From assembly GCF_003672135.1 (NCBI RefSeq), contig NC_039516.1, forward strand, positions 13,561,838 to 13,625,837: 64,000 nt of DNA. The letters are read 5' to 3'. The notes beneath the pieces were generated by a model, which had not been told where the DNA came from, ran no database searches, and saw nothing but the letters and a program-made list of their open reading frames with translations. The DNA is from Ooceraea biroi. Taxonomy: Eukaryota; Arthropoda; Insecta; Hymenoptera; Formicidae. The translations under genes were made by a program, and so were the position numbers. Below are positions 13,101 to 25,100 of the stretch, piece by piece (position 1 is the first letter of the stretch; every line of letters starts with the position of its first letter).

Positions 13101-16100
13101 AGTCTTCGACGGACGATTGAACTGATCACCTTGTAACTGCAGGATTTTTTTTGCAGATGACTACGTGACTATCAAATACAAGGCAAGAAGAGGTGAATAT
13201 GCACATTCGCACATGACTACCGTGGTGGTCGGATTGCGAAACCGCTACTAATATTACGCTGAGCGTGGGTGGGCCGCATAACGCGGTTGCTCTGTCTGCA
13301 ATGTTCGTGTAATGGAATCGTAACTAATACCGCAAAAATGAAGACTAAATCTGTAAGATACGGCCGAGGGATCACTTTGATCACGCGATAGTCTTGTTAA
13401 TCAGCTCATTTGTGCAGCCAATTTTGGCGCCTCTGTAACGCAAGATAACCGCTGTAGACATTTAACGCTTGCGCGTTGTAAAAATAATAATAAATAATCT
13501 GTAACAAATCCATGAATAATTGCATTGTGTTACCCAATAATCCTCTAACTATTAACGATTTGCCTTCCTCCAAATGTGTTCTTATTGGATTAACGTCGTG
13601 TAGCTCAATTAACCATTAAAATCTCCGAGATTTTTTGTCGTTATGCTTTTTTGATAAATCGAACAAGCGTAAATTACATTCTGCTCACAGGAGAAATCAA
13701 TTACGTTCTGATTGTGACCTCAAGCTGTATTCATTTTCAACCGTAAAAAAATTCGTTGATTTATGAGTTGATTTGAAATCAATATTAGTTATGAAAAAAT
13801 AATACTTGTAACACGGCCAGTGTGTGCGTGCGTGTGTGTGTATATATATATGTGTGTGTGTATGTTACATGATATTTTCATTGTAACATCGTAGAAATTA
13901 AACTCAAGGTAAACATCGAATTGTTTGCGCTGTTAATTGAACGTTATCCGGTTACCTAGTTGGATTCGCGACGAAGCTGAACGAGAAGCTCGAATTGATT
14001 TCGGCTGGAAACAAAATGCGAACGGTAAAAAATTTTTGTTTCAGGAGGGAGATATGGATACGGAAGCAGCAGCGGATATTTGAGCGAACCGGAACCGCGC
14101 GCATACTCGGATCGATCCGTTACTCTCGATAGCCGCCGACGTCTGCGCAACAAAGAAAATGACTTCACTACGGCGACTATGCCTAGAAAGTGAGCGAGAA
14201 TTTCGAAACTTTCCCGCTTGTTTACCCGACCGACCGCTTTAATTTAATCCCCTGTGTTTAAATTCCGTCCATGTTCCTGACGAGCGTACGCCCGCCGATC
14301 TTTATCCCTCGATTAAATCCCATCCCATTCCAGAGGTATTAAGCCGTTTCATCTCGTTTCTTGAGATAAAAGGGGAGATATAAAATATGAGATACCAGAT
14401 GAGTCTGGCCGAGAAGAATCCTTGATAAAACGATTCGTATTTCATCTTCGTATTTTCATAGGAACGGCGCGCTGAAATACTCCACGGAGATCTATAAAAA
14501 TCAGCCAGGCCGCATTGAGGACTATGAGCCAGGACACTCGTCGATCGCCGAGAAGGAAGCTAAAGAGGTGCGTAGCTCTTGTCGCTGGCAAATCATACTA
14601 GACGATCCTGCCTGTATGATAAAATTAAAACGCACTTTCCCATAACATTGAACGATTCGAAGACATCGCGTGCATAAATTATCAACCGGTCGTGATGATT
14701 GACGAAATAGTTCGATGCCTCTGATAAGTACATGAGGATATGCACCTCGTATCGCCTCGGTTAACTAATTTTTAAATACATATTTAGCGTGTAACGCGAA
14801 AATTGTGTATAAAGGTCTCTGTGAAGACACTTCGATTCTAGAGCGTTAGATATAAAAAAATAAAGTTTAGTTAACCGTGGTCTAACGACTAACGGTGCAA
14901 ACGTCGATCTAAGATTGCCCGTCCATTTCTCATAAGCATTTTCGTGATCAACATATCATATATATCGTCATACCGTACGCTATGAAATTCATTGAACGCG
15001 TACTACGTAACTTTTATTAATCATTCAATGCGAGTGGTATTTAGCACATGTAAAGGCAATCTCGACCGTCGCGTAAAAGACTCGCATAATACCGTATTTT
15101 TTTTTATTTTTTCATCGCGTTGAGGGTATCCGCGCGCGGTCCTTCTAAAAGTTCTCTAAAACAAAACGAAACCTGAACACTCATCTGATGAACATGACCG
15201 TTTGAAATGGCTTTGCTTCTAGCCGACTTACGACGCGCGGACGAGAAGGAAGGTAATCACGTCAATCGAAGTCGTGTTAAAGCGAGCTGCTTTGCCAGCC
15301 AGTTTATACGTTTCCCCCGTTTCCATTGCGAGCATTTCTGTTGGCATCACGAATTAATGAATTGCGAGTTCTTGCTCCTTCCTCCACGCTCTGTCTTTCT
15401 CTCTCCCGCGTTTATTATATTGCGTTTCTTTGACACGTTCACACACACAGACACCGTTCAACATCGTTTACACACATAATAAGCACGCAAGCACGCGTGT
15501 CTGGCAAGCGCAGGCTCCCCCGGGAAAAGCGGGACTCGCTAAAAGTGACCGCAGTAGTTACATAATTCACGATATGTTTCATGAGATCGCGCTTCTCGGG
15601 GCGGAACCTGCGGTTCCAGCTAGTGCAATTCTCGTTGATTTTCACACGGCTTTTGTGTAGCTGCTTGTAGTTTGATCCTATGTTTAAACACCACGCCAAT
15701 TTCCATCTAAAGCCACGATGCCGGATAACGAACTGCAGAGGAACGATTCCTTCCAAAGTCCCCCGTAGTCTGCTTTTCCGGAGGAATTTCTGGTACGCTT
15801 CGCGTGTTGCCTTATTAGCGTCGCCGTCAGCGGCGTCTCCCTTTGTACTTTAGATGGAAAATGGCGAGAACAATCTCAAAGGTTGTTCGATTATTCCCTT
15901 TTATTTGGATCTAAGTGTTCCGATAACCAATTCTGGATAGCGCATAGTACAACACCGTGTTTAATTCTTGATTCTAGTGGTGGGACGAGGTCATGGACAT
16001 ATTTGACGGGGTACGCCATTTTTATATTAATGCGTAGTTAAATAAGATCTCTTTTTCTCTTTCTTTCTCTCTCTCTCTCTCTCTTTGTCTCTCTATCTCC

Positions 16101-19100
16101 TTCGCTCTTTCTCCGTTCTATCTAAATATTATCACTGATGCTCTCTTCTATGTAGATGATAAGATCCAATTAAAATTAACGCCTTCCATTACGTCGGAAT
16201 TAACTTGGTAGCGCCGCTTTGAGGATTTTGTAGCAAGTACCTGGTTTCAACATAAATCTCTTGCTCTTTTGCGCCGCGAAGAATCAAATCTAAAAATTAA
16301 AATCATAAGTAAGAAAGTATCGTGCCTTCTAAACTTTCTAAACTTACGAATAATTCTATTGAAATTTTTCTCGACACGGAAATTGGTTATTGTTTAATAC
16401 ATTATTGTTCAACATATTGGTTTAACATGGTTCCTGAATTCATGGCGCGTTCTGATGCGATATTTTTACGATCCACGTACATACACCGTTTACAAAGTCA
16501 ATCAGCAAAAAGCAAACGATCAATCAGCAATTTTTGCCACGCGAGTTAGTGTCAAACGCGTGCGACGACCAGCGACGGTTTGTCGCTTTCCGATAATCGA
16601 TGGCTCTCGCAGCCGGCCGCGCGAGCACCGGGCGCATGCAGTTTTCCCTTCGGAAAAAGTACTTGATGCACCGTAGATCTCCGATTATTGATTGCTAAGT
16701 CGAGGAAAGCATTGCGAAGGATTGAATATCGCGCGCGGCGTTCCACGTATTTAACTTGTGCACAGTATGCCATTTTATCAATTGCACCTAATGTGTCTTC
16801 CGTATCTTGTACCCCTGCCCCGTGTATCATCGACTCGTCCGGATCGACGCCCGACCAACCCCCTCGCTCGAGATGATCGATGTCCGTGTGACGTACGTGT
16901 GTGTGTGTGCGTGTGCGTGCGTGCTCGTCGATGTTTGCGTGTCGTGTCCGCTCGTATGCACCCCATACCGGCACTCCCGGCCGCTTCCCGATGATGATAA
17001 CGATGACCGCGACCACGACGCCGACCACGACCATGACGACGACCGCGACGACCACGACGTCGCGGGGACGAACAGTGGCTGAACGAAAACGGACGTCCCC
17101 AGCACGCGCACCAGCAGGCCACCCGGATGGAGTCGTCGTCCTTGCGTGGTGGCGTTCGGCAGTCCCGTGTCCTCAGCCTCTCCTACCGGCCGGACGACAG
17201 TGTAAGGATACCAGCGATCAGCAGCAGCACGAAAAGCTCCGAGCTCGTCGGCAGCACGCGGCGGTCGCGTCCGATGGCGCCGGAGGGCTCGATCAATCTG
17301 TCTGGCCGGTCGCGCTCGTATCGGTCGATCACGCCAGTCCAGGACCGGTCGAAGCCGTCCTCGAGCACGCCGCCGGTCGAGGCCGTTGATCGGTCTTGCG
17401 AGGGTCAGACCACTGGTGATGATCAGACCGGTGGTCGCATCATCCGACCCCTGGAACGCGCTGCCGTTGAGTCCTGCTACTGGCACACCGCCGGCATGCT
17501 GGACGGCAGGTCCAAGAGCTTCGTGTTGCCGGATCGTTGTCCGACGCGCCGATCGCAGCATCCGGTGAGCGGCGCCGAGCGATCGGCAGCGTCGCCGCTT
17601 CCGGCCGGCAACGGCAGCATCCAGCAGCAGCAGCAGCAGCATCATCATCATCATCATCATGGCCACCATTATCATCATCATGAGCACCCACATCAGCATC
17701 ATCATCAGCATCGTTATCATCCGCAGCAACATCATCATCAAGATCAACAAGAGCCGCAGCAACTGCAGCAACGGCCGCCGCTCTCTTCTTCTTCTACTTC
17801 TTCTTCTTTTTCCAGTACCGATCATATCATACTACTACCATCACCGACAACACCCTCCGTTATCACCGCGCAAACCGCGCAGCCGGCCGCTTCACGGGTT
17901 AGAGGCTGCCACATCGTCGACAAGTAGAGTGCACGATGACGTTGTCCTCCGGCTGTCTATATCTGTCTGCTGTCTGTGTCTCTGTCCGGCTGTCGCCACC
18001 TACCTGCCCCGCTCTCTTTGTGTCTCTGTTCTGGTTCTGTTCTTTATGTTTGGATGTGCCTCCACACGTGTGGTTTTCTTCCACCTCTCATATTGTATTG
18101 GGTTGGCCAAAAAGTAATTGCGTTTTTTTTAATATAAATAAAAGGCGAATTTTTCATGGGAAACAAAAACTTTATTAAACAATATATTGTCCATTTTGTT
18201 TGATTATCTTTTGCCATTTTTCAGGCAACTTCATGATTCAGCGCTCAAAAAAGTTCTTATCCTTTTCAGCAAAAAACAATTCCAACAACGATTTGATATC
18301 CTCATCAGCAGTAAAGGTTTTACCATTCAAGGCGTTTTGCAAAGAACGAAACAAATGGTAATCTGATGGTGCCAGGTCTGGCGTATATGGTGGATGTGGT
18401 AACACATCCCATCCAAGCTGCAACAATTTTTCACGAGTGACCAAACTTGTACGTGGTCTAGCGTTATCATGGTGAAACACAACACCTTTGCGATTCACCA
18501 ATTCTCGACGTTTCTGTTTGATGGCATCATTTAATTTATCCAGTTGACGACAGTATACGTCTGTATACGTCTGAATTAATGGTTTGATTCCTTGCAAGCA
18601 GCTCAAAATACGCAATACCTTTAAAGTCCCACCAGACTGACAGCATAATCTTTCTTTGGTGAATATCTGCTTTTCAAGTACTTTGAGCAGGTTCATCACG
18701 CTTGCTCCACGATCTTTTTCGTTTGACGTTGTTGTAGACGATCCATTTTTCGTCGCCTGTTATCATACGTTTAAAAAATGGATCATTCAAAAGAGAATCG
18801 CAGATGTCAATACGCTTAGTGAGATGAATTTCTTTGAGCTCATGTGCTACCCAAATATCGAGCTTACTAATGTATCCAAGTCGTTTTAAATGGTTTTCAA
18901 CACTCGATTTCGATATGTTAAGATTCTCAGCAATCTCTCGTGTCGTTAAACGCCGATTGGAATCGATCAGTGCCTTTATTTTGTCATCATCAATTTCGAT
19001 TGGCCTTCCTGAGCGTGGTGCATCTTTCACATTAAAATCTCCAGATCGAAATTTAGTAAACCAATTTTGACACTACCGCAGTTTTAAAGCATCTTCGCCA

Positions 19101-22100
19101 TATACATGACATAACTTTTTATGAGCTTGCACAGCGTTTTTCCCTTTTCGGAAGTAATAAAACGAAATATGAGGAAAATGTTCTTTTTGATTTTCCATTT
19201 TGAAATCGACGGCAAACAAACAATTGTTAACGAAATCGTGTACTTTCTTTTTCTAAAACAAGCTTGAACTGTGAGTTGTTAACCCACATAATGAATTTGC
19301 GGTTTAGAACGAAGTTAGTTACATTTCAAGACATGTATGTCCATCTATTGGAAAAAAACGCAATTACTTTTTGGCCAACCCAATAGAAGACGACTCATTC
19401 ATGATATTACACCGTTGCGAACACATTTACACTCGCGTTAGCGCTTCTCGAACACATCGCAAAATTCCTGAGAAAGTCAACGATCATTTCACACGTTGCT
19501 CAACGCAGCATGAGCAAAGTCTTTATTTGAAGAGTCAAATTATCATTACCGAACGATAAATGATGGCAATTATCTTTTTATTATGAGTTAATGATTATTA
19601 CGCAATGACAATTTTTTTTCGACTTGCGAGGTCGCTCGTATTTCACGAATACATATCTTGCATCTGCGGCTGTTGTCACACTTGTCGACCATATCGATAT
19701 CACCATGTTCATTCGCTTTATGATTAGCTCATGGACTCATTAGCTTGATTCCCGCCTCCCTGTTCACCTGGCTTTGCACTTAGACAATTGGCGGCATGAT
19801 CTGCTCTTGATGTCTTGCCCATGCGATGACGATTACTGAGAGCACTCTCGAATGTACCTGGTGATCGTTTCCTTCCCACTCACGACACATGGCCGAGTAG
19901 CGTTGCGTATGGCATGTCCCGTAGATGATAAGTGGCGCAATCGAGGATTATTGTCAGGGTAACGGCAACGTTAATAAAAGAGTTTCTCTCTTTCCAGCCC
20001 TTCGATCAGCGCAGCAGCGCGCGTGTCGCGGCGAAGCCGTATATAACTCAGTGAGTATCAATCTCATTGATCTGATTGCCATTAATTTTTGGATCTTCTC
20101 ACCAGTCTTCTCCCTTGTTTGCTTCCTTTGATTGCGCAGTGCTCTCAAAGAGTCTGGTTACGAGAGTGACTCGACGCTGGTGTTCCGCCGCAGAGAAGAC
20201 ATCAGTCCGCTCAATCCTCTGGAGCAGAGACTGGCGTATAAAACGGTGCAGAGCGGTGGTGACGTACCCCTCCATGGGCTTCGCAAACCAGCCCCGGAAC
20301 GTCCGAAGGGTAAGTCAGTCAGCCCTTACGCTGTGCATTTTGATTTTTCTTCGTTATTTTTTAGCCTTTTCGTTCATTTTGGTATTGCTATTCTTTCGAC
20401 TTAATCAGCACGCTGATCAATTATCGGCTGTGTAACTCAAGTTTACTCTAGCATGCGGGTGTATGTTTTTAAATTGGTCGTGCTTGCAATGTGTGTGTGT
20501 GTTTTATTAATTACTGTTTTATGTCTTGCGTCTCGTTAATCGCGCATGAATGCGTCCTGAAGCGTCGAGCGATGTCAAAAGAAATTACTTTACACATAAT
20601 TGCTGAAGGAATTTTTAATTTCTTCAGCAACTGGAATACTTTGATTTTTATTTTTATCATTTCCACTCTTTCATGATGACGTGAGATATCCTCGACGCTT
20701 CGCGTGATCAAACACATCGATGAGAGTCGAGTCGACTTCTCTTCGACGATTTTAACTCTTTGCAGCGCTGAAATTCTGCGCTGAGCTGCGAAATGGCATG
20801 ACGTGTGAGTAGTGCGCTGTCTGATATACACGCAGCTTGATACGTACTTTAATTTCCTCCAATACGTATTCTCCCGCGGACGGCATTGCACCAACATCGA
20901 CCGGCAGTAATCGACGATTTATTAGACCGAGGACAGGCAACGCGAAACAATGACTGCGTCCAAGTTTCCTCGTGAAACTATTATGACACTTCGCCAATAG
21001 AATTACGAGCAACTTGACGCCGAAATCGATTAATTAATCAATCAACGACGTTCGCCATCGCGTATCGATCCCCATCAGTCTGAACTTTCCTTCCTCGATT
21101 ACATCACGGTCGAGGCTGCGATCTAGATGGGGACAGGTAATCGATAATCGGGGGTTCGTTAACTATTCGGGGATGTTGGTGCAAGCCGGCTTCGGGCGTT
21201 CCCACCCAAGTTTAAATATATGGCACAAGCTCTACTCTCGATAGTCTATCGATATTGGTGCGCGAATCGGTCCTTTCGGAAGCTCCTCTTGCAACTCTTT
21301 CTTTCAAGCAAGCACACAACCACGGCCACAGTAACATCACGACGAGGAGCCGCGCGAGCCCCGCATATCGGCACGCAGTCGCGCCGACAAAGTACGGCGC
21401 GTCACCAGCTTAGCCTTTGAACGAGACAACTTTAGACGACTTTTGGGTGGCAGGGTAAAGGCAAAAACAAATAAAACTGGAGCCGACATTTTCGCTCGGC
21501 ACGCACGTAACGACCAAAACCCCGAAACTCTGTCCACAGACGACTCGGAGATCGAGTATTTCCCGATCTCGCCGACTTTGACGAGGATTCGCGTGCACCG
21601 CGGGATTGCGCGCTCGAGCACGTTGACGTTTCCCACGACGAAGACGACGCTGACGACAACGCTGACGACGACGCTAGAGTCGTCGGCGATGAGAGCCCCC
21701 CGCGGCCTCTCGTCCACTAGCAGAGCTCACGCGCAAGCTATGCCGGCACCGAGGCCGCCCTCACCGCCCCGAAGAAAGTCCTCGCGCCACAGCAGAACTC
21801 TGAGGCTGTATTCGGCGAACACGCGATTGATCGATAATTCGCCTCATTCCTCCCCCTCAAGACCTAGGCACGAGCAGTGCTTCGCGCACGCCGATAGTGT
21901 GTCGAACATCAGGTCGCTGCGAGAAAGGTTTTGCAACAATCTCGAGAGACACCGGCGAACGCGCGAGCAGTTCCACGGTGCGATCGCGCGCACGTCTTCT
22001 AGCAGTCCGGTTACCCCGAAGACGACCAGGTTGTCCAGTCAGCTTCCCAGCGCTTTCGCCAAGAGGAAGTCGGATCCGTGCTTGTTGCAGGCTCAGCCCG

Positions 22101-25100
22101 AGGCAGGCAGGAAGCTGGTCGCAAGCAGTGCGAGAAGTCACGTTTGCTCTTCAGCACCGCCGACGCCAAAAAGTGTTCGGGAGTCTTCGAAGATTGATAG
22201 GCTGCCGGTAATAAGGGTGCCATCGCGACACGGTGCCATTGCTGGAGAACGGCAGAGATCAGTAAGTAGCCAAATCGCGACGAGAACAGAAGCTTCTTCC
22301 GGTACGAGGAGAGACAAACCTCGTTTGACGAAGAGGGAACAGGAACTATCGTGCAGGAGACTAAGCAGATCTCCCGCTGAGCTGTCTTCGCCGGTAGAAG
22401 TTAGAAAGGTTCTGCAGAAGCGCGGGGAAGGGCAGACCAAAGTGCTTTCGTCAGGAGCAGTGGTGAGAAGCTCGACGATTCCATATAGTCCTTCAACGTG
22501 TAAGCAAAAACGTCTAGCGGACAAATCCCCCAAGATCGTCGTGGCGGTTTCGCCCAAGGGACACGAACTGTTACGAAGAACATCCGAACAATCTACGCCA
22601 ACGAAGAAGACGTCGAATCAACCGAAACCATCTACAAAGAGCACGCAAATCACTAGCAAGACAACTGCGGAGCCAAGGAGGAAGATTACCGCGAAGCCGC
22701 AGGAAAAATTGATCATCAGCAAGGAATCCTTGCGCTCGGTGTCTTCATCTTGTTCTGAAGTGACCAACGAAGCGAACAGGAGGAAGCGACCTCGTGAAAA
22801 ACCGCAGACAATTGTCAAGACCCCGACAAGAAAACCAGAAACAATACGTGTGGCTGCAAACAGCAAGGAGAGGAGAAAGATGGAAGCGAAAAAGAGGAAG
22901 GACAAGAATGGCGACGAAGCGAACGCGACGAAGAACGGCTGGACGGGAACAACCGAGGAGATCAAGTTGCTGAGGAAGATGGAGAGGAGGACGCGGAGCC
23001 AGCAATTTTCTAAAGACCAATCAGTTTCTCTAACCGTGGAGGAGATCAGGAGACACCAGGAAGCGACACGTACCGACACTTTTTTTCAGAATCTCTTCCT
23101 ACGGGATAACTTATCGTATTCTCGCGAACCTATGAAGAGGTCCCTCGTTGGCGAACGTACGAAGATGTTTCAGGACATTGCGCGAGAGAGTTTCAGATCA
23201 GAACCATCTCTGAAGTCTCTCAGTGTGTACCTGGCGCATAAGCGCCCGGTCTCGAACTCGCGTTTCAAAACCTGGGAGCGCGAGAGCAACGTCTCGTCCA
23301 GGAGTTCCAGCCCGTATGGGGTCTGCTGGCCCGGACGATCAATTTTCCAGAAGGTGAGCAAGTTCGACAGTTTGCTGAGCATCGACAAGTTCGGCTCGTC
23401 CACCACGCTACGCGATCACAGCCCAGAATTGTCGCGGGAGCACGTGAAAGAGCGAAGTCTCAGCGAACCGCCTCTGAAGACATTGCCGGAATCGAAGGAA
23501 TCTAGTCCGAGATCCTCATCGCCGTCACCAGTGAGATCCCAGACGCCTCGACGATTTCACGTTTCCAAGCAGGACAATGCCAGCACTCCGTTGACGATTA
23601 CTTCGAAGAAGATGAGAGCCCGAAGTGCCAGTGAAGCAGAAGATGTCAAAAAACTTGGCTCGGACATGTCGTTAACGAAGAGTAGCGGCTCTCTGTCATC
23701 GATCGATCGCGAGGACTATCAGCAGTACATATTGGAATTGCTGCATCACAGACGCAAGTCGAAACGATACAAGGACTTGCGCGATTTCTACGCCAGTCTC
23801 AGTAGGATGGGTCAACTGGAACGTACGTTTTCTTCTGGAGACCTACGACCGAGGATGAAGAACGAGGAGATCATCGATTACGACCGTTGGAAGCAGGTCA
23901 GATCAAGAGAGAAGGCGGAGCAGGAACTGAAAGCGCTCTACGGGAAGTTGATGAGCGTGCAGCGCGAGAAAGACTTTCTCTTCAGCGCGAGGGATGTTGA
24001 TAAGTTCAAGTGGCACGGCGATTGCGGGCTGCGATGTAAAGAACGCTCCGTGGAGGACATCCTGCAATATTTCAAAAGGCTACAAACCGAGAAGACAGAA
24101 TTAGAACCTTCCGTGAGGAGGACTGCCTCTTTGCAAAACGATACGTACAAACCTCTCTGGCGAGGCAGTTCAGTCGTGAACGTAGCGACGACGATGCAGA
24201 AGAAAGCCAACGCCGGTCGAGACGACAACAGATCCGCAGAGTATCATCCGTCCTTGCAAAGAAGCCTTGGTGGCAGTAAAAAGTTCTGGAGCAGCTTGTC
24301 CATCGAGCAAGTGGCCACTTTGAAAAAACAGTTAAATGAAATCTATGGTAGCGACAATGCACAAAGATCAACGCTGCGATCGAACGGCGAGGTCATTGAG
24401 ACATCTCGTGCAACTACCGATCACCGAGGACCATCCATCAAGGCCCACGAGGCAGCTAGGGATGAAATCTTGTCGAGCTACGAGATAGTTGTACCACCGG
24501 AAAGTCAAGATACGAAAGATCGTTTGCAGGAGGACTCAAAGGGCCTTCATGTGCGATGCCATTCGATGTTCGCAACGAACGAGTCGGCAACGTTGAAAGA
24601 ATCAGACTCGAACGTGACTCGACTTGAAGGCACCCTGAAAAGAAGCGATTCCATCAGTCGCTTGAAAGGCGTGGAGAGATCCGACTCGGAAAAATCAATC
24701 CAACCGTCAATGTCGGAGTTGGAGAAGAAGCGATTGTCGTTGACCCTCGGCAAAGAGGTGCTGGACAAAATGACGCAAAGGAGATTATCCTCGCCCTTAG
24801 CACCTCGAGAGACGCGTGGCAGCATTGCTGCTGCTCTGGCGAAGGTACCCACTAAACCGCCCATGAAACCGAATACTATGAAGCCGATCTGTTCATCCGA
24901 TACGCTCAGCGTGGCTAGCACTTCGCCAAGGACCTGTTATTCCCTGGAGGCATCATATGTCGACGACGCGACCAAGTGCAAAGACAAGAGCGACTTTCTG
25001 CTGGTGTTAACACCCGACAACGAGAGCGCCAGTGACAAGCAGCGCGTTGAGACGGTGCTCGAGGAGTGGTCGAAGAAACCACCCTTACTGGCCATGGCGG

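Noticed and set aside
17620..17750. CAG/CAT repeat tract considered as a CRISPR-like or satellite array
   Set aside because: Three-base periodicity without spacers; it is an in-frame poly-Gln/poly-His coding or simple repeat in a eukaryote.
16827..17825. 332-codon open frame on the - strand
   Set aside because: Composed of translated simple repeats (poly-Met/Leu from CAT/ATG repeats, His/Thr from GT repeats), opposite CAP exon 11.
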